Shown: piece by piece, positions 14,201-20,215 of the stretch | Numbering within the stretch: position 1 is the stretch's first letter | Layout: every line of letters starts with the position of its first letter | Made by a program: the position numbers and the translations under genes | Notes under the pieces: model-generated | What the model was told of the DNA's origin: nothing | Seen by the model: only the letters and a program-made list of their open reading frames with translations | Databases searched by the model: none | Assembly (NCBI GenBank): GCA_047921175.1 | Contig: JBLRWQ010000053.1 | Coordinates: 1-20,215 of the forward strand | Direction of reading: 5' to 3' | DNA from: T1Sed10-7 sp047921175 | GTDB taxonomy: Bacteria; Actinomycetota; Nitriliruptoria; Nitriliruptorales; Nitriliruptoraceae | Length of the DNA: 20,215 bases

Positions 14201-15895
14201 GCGGTCGGGGATCGTGCCGGCGTTGGTCACCGCCAGGCGCTGGGCGCCACGCCGGGCCCGGATCGTGCCCTCGACCCGGTCCCAGACGATGCGGGGGCGC
14301 AGCTCCGCGAACTCCTCCGACGGGTAGCGGCCCGCCAGCAGGTCGAGCACCGAGGTCAGCACCTCGTCGGTGAGCTCCGCGAAGGGCGCGGCGCGGCGCA
14401 CGAGGTCGGCGACGTCGGCCACCGCCCAGGTGTCGATCGCCGCCATCGCCACGAGCTGCTGGGCCAGGACGTCGAGGGGGTTGCGGGGGACGTGGGTGGC
14501 CTCGATCGCGCCCTCGTGCATCCGTCGGGTGACGACCGCGGTCTCGACCAGGTCCCCGCGGTACTTCGGGAGGAACACCCCGCGCGACGGCGTGCCGACC
14601 TGATGCCCGGCCCGGCCGATGCGCTGCAGGCCCCGGCTGACCGCGCCGGGCGAGGCGACCTGCACGACCAGGTCGACCGCGCCCATGTCGATGCCGAGCT
14701 CCAGGCTCGAGGTGGCGACCAGGCCGCGCAGCCGTCCGGTCTTGAGCTCGTCCTCCACCTGGAGCCGCCGCTCGCGCGACAGGGAGCCGTGGTGGGCCTT
14801 GACCAGCTCCTCCGGCGCCTCGTCCGCCGCCTCGGCCAGCGCCAGCTCGAGCGCCTCGCCGTCGAGCCCCTCGGCCCGCAGGGCCGCCTCGCGCGTGCGC
14901 TCCGCGTGGAGCTCGTTGAGCTTGGCGGCGAGGCGTTCGGCCAGCCGGCGGGCGTTGACGAAGATCAGCGTCGAGCGGTGCGCCAGCACGAGGTCCAGCA
15001 ACCTCGGGTGCACCGCGGGCCAGATCGAGCGGCGGACCAGGCCCGTCGCAGCGGAGCCGGAGCCGAACGCGAGCTGCTCGTCCGCCGGCAGCGGCTCGCC
15101 CAGGCGGCCGAGGTCCTCCACCGGGACGACCACCTGGAGCTCGAGCGGTTTGGTGAGGCCGGCATCGACCACGGTGACCGGTCGGGGTCGGCCGTCGTCG
15201 CCGTGCCCGCCGAGGAAGCGCGCCACCTCGGCGAGCGGCCGCTGGGTGGCGGACAGCGCGATGCGCTGCGGGGCCTGGCGTGCCGGGTGGTCGCCCTCCT
15301 GCCCGCCGGCGTGCCGTACCTCGTGCTCGAGCCGCTCGAGGCTCAGCGCCAGGTGGGCGCCCCGCTTGGTCCCGGCCAGCGCGTGGATCTCGTCGATGAT
15401 GACCGTCTCGACCGACCGCAGGGTCTCGCGGGCCTGGGAGGTCAGCAGCAGGTAGAGCGACTCCGGGGTCGTGATGAGCACGTCCGGGGGGTGGCGCAGC
15501 ATCCGCTGGCGCTCGCGTGCCGGGGTGTCACCCGTGCGCACGCCCACCTCGGGCCGGTGCACGTCGACGCCGAGCCGTTCGCCGGCGAGCCGGATCCCCT
15601 CGAGCGGCGCACGGAGGTTGCGGTCCACGTCCACCGCGAGTGCCTTCAGCGGTGAGACGTACAGCACCCGGCAGCGGTCGCGTGGCTCCTCGGGAGGCGG
15701 GGTCCGGGTCAGGCCGTCCAGCGCCCACAGGAACGCGGTCAGGGTCTTGCCCGAACCGGTCGGGGCGAGGATCAGGGTGTGGTCGCCGGCGGCGATCGCG
15801 GGCCAGCCCTCGGCCTGGGCAGCGGTCGGGGCCGCGAACGTGGTGGTGAACCACGCGCGGACGGGGTCGGAGAACCGCGCAACCGCCTCGATCAT
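11216..15895 (-). CDS. lhr: Lhr-type ATP-dependent helicase, full length
   Basis: This 1559-residue superfamily II helicase has the length of full-size Lhr (E. coli and mycobacterial proteins are about 1500-1540). The N-terminal RecA domains show Walker A APTGSGKT (44-51), DEIH (168-171), SAT (215-217), motif V around SSLELGIDMG (395-405) and motif VI QRIGRAGH (424-431). The Lhr-specific winged-helix and beta-barrel region follows (to about 860), then the long C-terminal domain of winged-helix modules. Mycobacterial Lhr is a 3'-5' DNA translocase/helicase induced by DNA damage; that role is inferred here. ATG 15895 is the only sensible start: the open frame continues upstream into the photolyase gene, with no other start codon in the gap. 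There is no ribosome site; a TACCGT box ends eight bases before the ATG, so a leaderless mRNA is likely. Confidence 0.95.
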   Translation of the reverse strand: MIEAVARFSDPVRAWFTTTFAAPTAAQAEGWPAIAAGDHTLILAPTGSGKTLTAFLWALDGLTRTPPPEEPRDRCRVLYVSPLKALAVDVDRNLRAPLEGIRLAGERLGVDVHRPEVGVRTGDTPARERQRMLRHPPDVLITTPESLYLLLTSQARETLRSVETVIIDEIHALAGTKRGAHLALSLERLEHEVRHAGGQEGDHPARQAPQRIALSATQRPLAEVARFLGGHGDDGRPRPVTVVDAGLTKPLELQVVVPVEDLGRLGEPLPADEQLAFGSGSAATGLVRRSIWPAVHPRLLDLVLAHRSTLIFVNARRLAERLAAKLNELHAERTREAALRAEGLDGEALELALAEAADEAPEELVKAHHGSLSRERRLQVEDELKTGRLRGLVATSSLELGIDMGAVDLVVQVASPGAVSRGLQRIGRAGHQVGTPSRGVFLPKYRGDLVETAVVTRRMHEGAIEATHVPRNPLDVLAQQLVAMAAIDTWAVADVADLVRRAAPFAELTDEVLTSVLDLLAGRYPSEEFAELRPRIVWDRVEGTIRARRGAQRLAVTNAGTIPDRGLFGVFLPDGTRVGELDEEMVHESRAGETFVLGASTWRIEDITFERVVVTPAPGEPGKLPFWHGDGPGRPAELGAAVGAFIREVSTNAAEDRDAEVARLRADHDLDAWAADNLLAYLDEQREATGVLPDDRTIVVERFRDELGDWRVCLLSPFGAQVHAPWAMAIERRLTTAGYDPQVLWADDGIVVRLPDTTATFGVPGAGGWHDGDDDAGHPLDDATLTADLLPAPDEVRDLVVDQLAGTALFTTLFREAAGRALLLPKRMPGKRTALWQQRQRAAGLLEVASRYPSFPLLLEATREALSDVFDLPALEQLLGDLHARRVRLVAVETTSASPFAQSLLFGWVGQYMYEYDAPLAERRAQALALDRDLLRELLGGDELRDLLDAEVLDDLERQLQRLAPVGDELDRRARDADELHDVLRELGPLPRADLVDRAVQEPGAWIEVLLGQRRAIEIRLGGRSVLAAAEDAARLRDAVGVALPAGLPAAFTEPVPDPLAELVARYARTHGPFDEHACGRALGVPAPRVVATLGFLARQDRVVEGAFRPGGRGREWVDTEVLRRAKRRSLAALRAEVEPVEPAALGRFLPAWHQVRAATGSTRRAGLEALLETVGQLQGAPVPASVLEADVLPARLAGYRAADLDQLVAAGEVVWIGVEPLGRADGRLTLCFRDRVDDLAPAPVGDPPGDEVHDRLRRHLADRGASFWPELFPAAGIADQDLVLDALWDLVWAGQVTNDTYAPVRALVAGRPTGGGSRGRPRPGRLARLGPPSAQGRWSLVRRRDRAADDPQAATRRRTALAEQLLERHGVLTREAMRAETVDGGFSAVYPVLKAAEEAGRVRRGYLVAGLGAAQFALPGAIERLRERRRDDEVPVVRLAATDPAQPYGAALAWPPSEGRPARTAGAHVVLVDGSPVALLERGGRSLVTFPHAAAPSTWLPALTALVDDGRLRKLELVRVDAQPIHDLSDWPDQLEQAGFTRGYRGLTYRGRAGGHAG

Positions 15896-15903
15896 CGCCG
15901 GCG

Positions 15904-15909
15904 ACGGTA
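15904..15909 (-). promoter_or_regulatory. Putative -10 box of lhr (leaderless arrangement)
   Basis: TACCGT on the minus strand is followed by eight bases and the lhr ATG. This spacing puts the transcription start at the start codon. No GAACN4GTTC LexA-type site is seen in the lhr-photolyase gap. Confidence 0.4.
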
Positions 15910-15963
15910 CCGCCCGGGGGTGACGGTCCCCGGTCCGGGTGCGGGCCGGGGTCCGTACCGACC

Positions 15964-15969
15964 TACCGT
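15964..15969 (+). promoter_or_regulatory. Putative -10 box of the photolyase gene
   Basis: TACCGT lies 32 bases before the GTG start and repeats the hexamer of the divergent lhr promoter. The leader would hold the GAGGAG ribosome site (15989-15994). Confidence 0.4.
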
Positions 15970-16001
15970 GCCCGTCGTCCCGTCCGCCGAGGAGCCCGGC
16001 C

Positions 16002-17378
16002 GTGACCACCGCCATCGTGCTGTTCACCCGCGACCTGCGCGTCCACGACCAGCCGGCGCTCCACGCCGCGTGCCAGCGGGCCGAGGTGGTGGTCCCGCTG
16101 TTCGTGTTCGACGAGATGATCCTCGGCTCGCGCTACGCCGCCCCGAACCGTGTCGCGCACCTGCACGCGGCCGTGCGTGAGCTGCGCTCGGCGCTGAAGG
16201 CGCGTGGGGGCGAGCTCGTGGTGCGGCGCGGTGACCCGGTCGCCGAGGTGGCGGCGTTGGCCCGGGAGGTCGGGGCCGACGAGCTGCACCTGAGCGCCGA
16301 GGTGAGCGGGTTCGGCCGGCGCCGCGAGGACCGGCTGCGCCGGCTCGCGGCCGGGGAGCTCCGCGGCGCGCTGACCGTCCACGCCCACGACGGCATCACC
16401 GTCGTCCCCGCCGGGGAGCTCCAGCCGGCCGGCGGGGACCACTTCAAGGTCTTCACCCCGTACTGGCGCCGCTGGGTCGAGGCCCCCCGGCGCGAGGTGC
16501 TCCCGGCCCCGGCCCGCGTCCCGACCCCGACGACGCTCGCGACCGGCGCCGTGCCGGCGCTCGCAGACCTGACCGACGTCGACCGGCTCGCGCCGGAGCT
16601 CCCCCCGGCGGGGGAGGCGGCCGGCCGCGGGCGGGCCGCTGGCTGGTTCGACGGCGCGATCGATGCCTACGACGACGCCCGGAACCTGCTGGCGGTCGAC
16701 GGCACCTCGAAGCTGTCCCACCACCTCCACCTCGGCACCCTCTCCGCGACGGAGCTGGCGGCCCGGGTCGACCGGCGCAACCCGGGGCAGGAGGCGTTCC
16801 TGCAGGAGCTGTGCTGGCGCGACTTCAACCACCAGCTGCTGGCCGCCCGACCCGACCTCTCCCACACCGACATCCGGACCCAGCACGACACCTGGCGGGA
16901 GGACGACGAAGCCCTGACGGCCTGGCGGGAGGGCCGGACCGGCTACCCGGTGATCGACGCCGGCATGCGGCAGCTCCTCCGGGAGGGCTGGATGCACAAC
17001 CGGGCCCGGATGCTCGTGGCCTCCTTCCTCACCAAGCACCTCTACCTCGACTGGAGGGTTGGGGCCTGGTACTTCATGGACCACCTCGTCGACGGGGACG
17101 TGGCCAACAACTTCGGGCAGTGGCAGTGGATGGCCGGGACCGGGACCGACTCCCGGCCCAACCGCATGTTCAACCCGGTCACGCAGGGCTTGCGCTACGA
17201 CCCGGACGGGGTCTACGTGCGGCGCTACGTGCCGGAGCTCGCCGACGTGGACGACGCGCACGTACACGCGCCTTGGGAGGCCCAGGGCTCGCTGTTCGCC
17301 GGATCGGGTGACTACCCACCGCCCCTGGTCGACCACCGCGAGGCCCGCGACCGGTTCCTGGCTGCTCGCGGCCGGTAG
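16002..17378 (+). CDS. phr: Deoxyribodipyrimidine photolyase
   Basis: This 458-residue flavoprotein repairs UV-induced cyclobutane pyrimidine dimers with blue light. An N-terminal antenna domain (about 1-130, VLFTRDLRVHDQPAL) is followed by a helical FAD domain (about 200-450) with TSKLSHHLHLGTLS, ELCWRDF (Trp272, substrate-binding position of E. coli Trp277), GWMHNRARM and NNFGQWQWMAGTGTD. By spacing, Trp374, Trp351 and Trp298 match the E. coli electron-transfer triad 382/359/306, and Asn370 matches Asn378 opposite the flavin. The intact triad and Asn favour a true class I CPD photolyase over a signalling cryptochrome. GTG 16002 has GAGGAG seven bases upstream. It is divergent from lhr with a 106-bp shared gap, so two repair genes share one control region. 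The stop codon lies in a tandem repeat. Confidence 0.95.
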   Translation: MTTAIVLFTRDLRVHDQPALHAACQRAEVVVPLFVFDEMILGSRYAAPNRVAHLHAAVRELRSALKARGGELVVRRGDPVAEVAALAREVGADELHLSAEVSGFGRRREDRLRRLAAGELRGALTVHAHDGITVVPAGELQPAGGDHFKVFTPYWRRWVEAPRREVLPAPARVPTPTTLATGAVPALADLTDVDRLAPELPPAGEAAGRGRAAGWFDGAIDAYDDARNLLAVDGTSKLSHHLHLGTLSATELAARVDRRNPGQEAFLQELCWRDFNHQLLAARPDLSHTDIRTQHDTWREDDEALTAWREGRTGYPVIDAGMRQLLREGWMHNRARMLVASFLTKHLYLDWRVGAWYFMDHLVDGDVANNFGQWQWMAGTGTDSRPNRMFNPVTQGLRYDPDGVYVRRYVPELADVDDAHVHAPWEAQGSLFAGSGDYPPPLVDHREARDRFLAARGR

Positions 17379-17415
17379 CGGGCTGCTCGTGGGCGGTAGC
17401 GGGCTGCTCGTGGGC
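17374..17415 (+). repeat. Two perfect 21-bp tandem repeats at the photolyase stop codon
   Basis: The unit GGTAGCGGGCTGCTCGTGGGC occurs at 17374-17394 and 17395-17415. Partial copies flank it on both sides (GGCTGCTCGCGGCC from 17360 and GCTCGTGGG from 17416). The first copy holds the photolyase TAG; the second holds the same TAG in frame. Confidence 0.9.
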
Positions 17416-17481
17416 GCTCGTGGGTCGTGCAGGCCGGCTCGGGGCGTCCGGTCCGACGCGCGGCGCGAACGGCAGCCCCGC

Positions 17482-17487
17482 TAGCGT
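17482..17487 (+). promoter_or_regulatory. Putative -10 box of the short-chain dehydrogenase gene
   Basis: TAGCGT, identical to the boxes before the malic enzyme gene and gltA, lies 45 bases before the GTG start. No good -35 is seen. Confidence 0.35.
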
Positions 17488-17532
17488 CGGCATGGAGCGG
17501 GCCGGGGGCGGCCCCGGACCCGGGAGGATCGC

Positions 17533-18297
17533 GTGCAGCTCACCTCGGAGCACGTCGCGCTCGTCACCGGCGGGGCCTCCGGGCTCGGCGCCGCCACCGC
17601 CCGGCGCCTGCACCACCTCGGTGCCCGGGTGGTGCTCGTCGACCTCGCGGAGGAGGTCGGGACCGCGCTGGCGGCCGAGCTGGGGGAGCGGGCGACCTAC
17701 GTCCCCGCGGACGTCACCGACGCGGCCGCGGTCGCGGACGCCGTGGACACCGCCGGGGCGCAGGGCGAGCTGCGGGTCGCGGTCAGCTGCGCGGGCGTCG
17801 GCTGGGCGTCGCGGATCCTCACCCGTGAGGGTCCGCACGAGCTCGAGCTGTTCCAGCGCGTCGTGGGCATCAACCTCACCGGGACGTTCAACGTGCTGCG
17901 GCTGGCTGCGGCGGCGATGAGCGAGCTCGAGCCGGTCGACGGGGACCGTGGGGTCATCGTCAACACGGCCTCGATCGCGGCCTTCGACGGCCAGATCGGC
18001 CAGATCGCCTACGCCGCCTCCAAGGGCGGCGTCGCGGCGATGACCCTGCCGGCAGCCCGGGACCTGGCCCGCCACCTGATCCGGGTCGTGACCATCGCGC
18101 CGGGCACCTTCGAGACGCCGATGCTGGCCGGGGTGAGCGAGGAGATCCGCACCGCGCTCGCCGAGCAGATCCCGCACCCGGCCCGGCTCGGCGACCCGGA
18201 TGAGTACGGGCTGCTGGTCGAACAGTTGGTCGCCAACCCCTACCTCAACGGCGAGGTGATCCGGCTCGACGGGGCATTGCGCATGGGGCCGCGCTGA
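17533..18297 (+). CDS. SDR-family 3-hydroxyacyl-CoA dehydrogenase (HSD10-like)
   Basis: A 254-residue classical short-chain dehydrogenase. It shows the NAD-binding motif TGGASGLG (12-19), the acidic residue after strand 2 (VLVDL) that favours NAD, and the catalytic Ser147, Tyr160 and Lys164 (YAASK). Segments such as VNTASIAAFDGQIGQIAYAASKGG, IAPGTFETPML, RLGDPDEY and LNGEVIRLDGALRM closely follow the type-2 3-hydroxyacyl-CoA dehydrogenase (HSD17B10) pattern. The catalytic residues sit eight positions earlier than in human HSD10. The likely reaction is NAD-dependent oxidation of short or 2-methyl-branched 3-hydroxyacyl-CoA, as in isoleucine or fatty acid breakdown; the exact substrate is inferred. 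GTG 17533 has GGGAGG five bases upstream. The WS/DGAT gene follows after 45 bp, linking it to acyl-CoA and storage-lipid metabolism. Confidence 0.9.
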   Translation: MQLTSEHVALVTGGASGLGAATARRLHHLGARVVLVDLAEEVGTALAAELGERATYVPADVTDAAAVADAVDTAGAQGELRVAVSCAGVGWASRILTREGPHELELFQRVVGINLTGTFNVLRLAAAAMSELEPVDGDRGVIVNTASIAAFDGQIGQIAYAASKGGVAAMTLPAARDLARHLIRVVTIAPGTFETPMLAGVSEEIRTALAEQIPHPARLGDPDEYGLLVEQLVANPYLNGEVIRLDGALRMGPR

Positions 18298-18307
18298 CGG
18301 CCGGCGG

Positions 18308-18313
18308 TACGCT
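18308..18313 (+). promoter_or_regulatory. Putative -10 box of the WS/DGAT gene
   Basis: TACGCT lies 29 bases before the GTG start and 10 bases after the preceding stop codon. It may be an internal promoter in an SDR-WS/DGAT-dut operon. Confidence 0.3.
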
Positions 18314-18342
18314 GCCTCCGGGAGCCGGGGTGGGGAGCTGAG

Positions 18343-19941
18343 GTGGCGGACCGCGAGCAGGGCCGGTCAGCGGCGCTGGAGCCGTACGCGGAGCGGCTCA
18401 GCTCCACCGACGTCGCCTTCCTGGAGATGGAATCGCCCAACCGGCACATGCACGTCGGCGGGCTGTTCATCTTCGAGCCGCCAGCGGGCCAGGCGCCGTT
18501 CCGGTTCTCGCGCTTCCTCGAGCTGGTCCGCTCCCGGATCCACCACATCCCCCGGTACCGGCAGCGCATCATCCAGCCGCGGTTCCCCCTGGCCACCGCG
18601 GTGTGGGTCGACGACAAGGACTTCGATCTCTCCTACCACGTGCGGCACGCGGCCCTGCCGGCGCCCGGGACCACCGCCCAGCTGACCGAGTACGCCACCC
18701 GGATCCTGTCCCGCCAGCTCGATCGTGACCGCCCGCTGTGGGAGCTGTACGTCATCGAGGGACTCGAGCACGGTCGTGTGGCGCTGCTCGGGAAGACCCA
18801 TCACGCCATGATCGACGGGCTGGCCGGCATCGACATCGCCACCGTGATGCTCGACCTGGCGCCGGATGCCAGCGACGAGCTCCCCGAGCCCGAGCCGTGG
18901 CAGCCCCGCCCGATGCCGTCGCAGGTCGCGCTGGCGTTGGAGGCCAGCCGCGGGGTCGTGAGCAGCCCGGCGCTGGCGGTCGAGGCCGCCGGCCGCCTGG
19001 TGCGCACGCCGAAGGCGGCCGCCGCTTCCGCGCTCGCCGTCTCCCGTGGGGTCGGCCGCGTTGCCCGCGCCAACCTGCTGCGACCGGCACCTCGGTCCCC
19101 GCTCAACCACCCGCCCGGGGCCCATCGGCGGCTCGCGATCCAGCGTGTGCCGCTGGCGGAGGTCAAGGCGGTCAAGGACGCCTTCTCGACCACCGTCAAC
19201 GACGTGGTGCTCGCGATGGTGGCGGACGCGACGGGTCGCTACCTCCGGCTCCGGGGGGAGCGCACCGACGGGATGTGGCTGCGTGCGATGGTGCCGGTAT
19301 CCACGCGCCAGGCCTCCGAGGCGCACGCGCTCGGCAACCAGGTCGTGGCGGTCTTCGTCGACCTGCCGATGTTCGAGATGGACCCGATCCACCGGCTCCG
19401 GGTCTGCCACGAGGCGATGCGGGACGTGAAGAACTCCCACGCCGCGGTCGGTGCCGGCTTCCTGCTGGGGCTCGGCGAGTTCGCCCCGCCGACGCTGCAC
19501 GCCATGGCCGCCCGGGTGGCGGTCAACGCGCGGCTGTTCAACTTCCTGGTCACCAACGTCCCCGGCCCGCAGCTGCCGATCTACTGCCTCGGCTCGCGCC
19601 TCCTCGGCGCGTTCCCCTTCACGCCCCTGGCCGCGAACCACGCCTACAGCATCGGGGTGACCTCGATGGACGGCTGGCTCAACGTCGGGGTCACCGCGGA
19701 CCGCGACCTCCTGCCCGACGTTGACGAGGTCCCGGCGCTGCTGCTCGCCTCGCTCGCCGAGCTGGTCGACAGCGCCGCGGCGGTCTCGGAACGAGCGGAG
19801 CGGCTCGAGCGGGCCCGTCGTGCGGCAGCGCAGGTCCCCGATGAGCTCCACCTGGCCGAGGACGGCAGCACCGTCATCGGCACCGTCGCTCCGGACGACC
19901 TCGCCCGTGAGCGGGCGACCGGCGGGGACGGCGGGTCGTGA
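18343..19941 (+). CDS. Wax ester synthase / diacylglycerol acyltransferase (WS/DGAT)
   Basis: This 532-residue acyltransferase transfers acyl groups from acyl-CoA to fatty alcohol or diacylglycerol, making wax ester or triacylglycerol at the membrane or lipid body. The N-terminus has the family opening LSSTDVAFLEMESPNRHMHVGGLFIFE. The catalytic HHAMIDG motif (HHxxxDG) is at residues 153-159. The C-terminal half has TTVNDVVLAMVADATGRYL, the LGNQ segment and NVPGPQLPIYCLG, which are usual for the family. Length is typical, though somewhat above the mean. The GTG start has GGGGAG five bases upstream. The gene sits after an acyl-CoA dehydrogenase of the SDR type and overlaps dut by four bases. 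WS versus DGAT preference cannot be read from the sequence. Confidence 0.93.
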   Translation: MADREQGRSAALEPYAERLSSTDVAFLEMESPNRHMHVGGLFIFEPPAGQAPFRFSRFLELVRSRIHHIPRYRQRIIQPRFPLATAVWVDDKDFDLSYHVRHAALPAPGTTAQLTEYATRILSRQLDRDRPLWELYVIEGLEHGRVALLGKTHHAMIDGLAGIDIATVMLDLAPDASDELPEPEPWQPRPMPSQVALALEASRGVVSSPALAVEAAGRLVRTPKAAAASALAVSRGVGRVARANLLRPAPRSPLNHPPGAHRRLAIQRVPLAEVKAVKDAFSTTVNDVVLAMVADATGRYLRLRGERTDGMWLRAMVPVSTRQASEAHALGNQVVAVFVDLPMFEMDPIHRLRVCHEAMRDVKNSHAAVGAGFLLGLGEFAPPTLHAMAARVAVNARLFNFLVTNVPGPQLPIYCLGSRLLGAFPFTPLAANHAYSIGVTSMDGWLNVGVTADRDLLPDVDEVPALLLASLAELVDSAAAVSERAERLERARRAAAQVPDELHLAEDGSTVIGTVAPDDLARERATGGDGGS

Positions 19942-20215
19942 GCGGCCCGGAGGTGGTGCGGCTCGAGGTACGCCGGCTGCGGCCCGATGCGGTCCTGCCG
20001 GCCTACGCCCACCCGGGCGACGCCGGGCTCGACCTCGCCGCGGTGGACCCGGTCCGGCTGTGGCCGGGGGAGCGGGTCGCGGTGCCGACGGGCCTGGCCG
20101 TCGCGGTCCCCGATGGCTGGGTCGGGCTCGTCCATCCACGCTCCGGGCTGGCCCGCAGGCACGGCCTGACCGTCGCGAACGCGCCGGGCACGATCGACGC
20201 CGGGTACCGCGGGGA
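19938..20215 (+). CDS. dut: dUTPase (deoxyuridine 5'-triphosphate nucleotidohydrolase), 3' end outside window
   Basis: The first 92 residues of a trimeric dUTPase, which converts dUTP to dUMP and pyrophosphate and so keeps uracil out of DNA and supplies dTMP synthesis. Motif 1 (GDAGLDL, 28-34), motif 2 (PRSGLARRHG, within 67-77) and motif 3 (GTIDAGYRG, within 83-92) are all visible; motifs 4 and 5 would lie past the window. The GTG start overlaps the WS/DGAT stop as GTGA, which implies translational coupling; the ribosome site (GGGGA/GCGGG) is weak. Motif 2 in the dUTPase form and the absence of a deaminase-type N-terminus argue against dCTP deaminase. The frame reads through to the window edge without a stop. 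Confidence 0.93.
   Translation, partial: MSGPEVVRLEVRRLRPDAVLPAYAHPGDAGLDLAAVDPVRLWPGERVAVPTGLAVAVPDGWVGLVHPRSGLARRHGLTVANAPGTIDAGYRG

Noticed and set aside
11054..15655. Open frame of 1533 codons on the plus strand, antisense to lhr
   Set aside because: Lhr motifs on the minus strand are unmistakable; the plus frame is low-complexity Arg/Gly/Glu/Gln-rich and has no ribosome site.
15896..16001. LexA-type SOS box between lhr and photolyase
   Set aside because: No GAACN4GTTC-like palindrome is present.
17374..17415. CRISPR array or integration repeat
   Set aside because: The copies are directly adjacent with no spacers and there is no cas, integrase or tRNA gene nearby.
1..20215. Insertion sequences, prophage, tRNA or rRNA genes
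   Set aside because: No transposase, integrase, phage or structural-RNA sequence was recognised anywhere in the window, and base composition appears even.

Overview
This is a 20.2 kb stretch of a strongly GC-rich genome (above 70% by eye). Several genes start with GTG behind a GAGG-type Shine-Dalgarno, and promoters look like TANNNT -10 boxes with poor -35 boxes. The window carries a sortase-anchored (LPQTG) surface protein, a lipobox lipoprotein, a WS/DGAT acyltransferase and a full-length Lhr helicase. Together these point to an actinobacterium, perhaps from a deep-branching group such as Nitriliruptoria or Acidimicrobiia. That placement is inference; there is no rRNA or tRNA gene here to test it.

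Left part (1-7520, plus strand): the 3' end of an ABC-F ATPase gene; a fadA-type thiolase and fadB-type multifunctional enzyme (beta-oxidation pair); a secreted LPQTG protein with three CnaB-like repeats behind a long structured leader; and a malic enzyme with an N-terminal ACT-like domain. The malic enzyme gene converges on citrate synthase across two terminator hairpins.

Middle part (7593-15895, mainly minus strand): marR and gltA, a Nei/Fpg-family DNA glycosylase, a 58-residue protein that reads as a bacterial single histone fold with a truncated third helix, a small plus-strand lipoprotein gene, and a 1559-residue Lhr helicase.

Right part (16002-20215, plus strand): a photolyase divergent from lhr; then an HSD10-like short-chain dehydrogenase, a WS/DGAT acyltransferase and the start of dUTPase in one run.

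Two themes emerge. One is acyl-CoA and central carbon flow: beta-oxidation makes acetyl-CoA, citrate synthase consumes it, malic enzyme supplies pyruvate and reducing power, and WS/DGAT stores acyl groups as wax ester or triacylglycerol. The other is genome maintenance: glycosylase, Lhr, photolyase and dUTPase, with the small histone among them. The histone is the most unusual item. The repeat architecture of the surface protein (Lys-Glu-Asn triad plus a Cys pair in each repeat) and its leader are the next most interesting.
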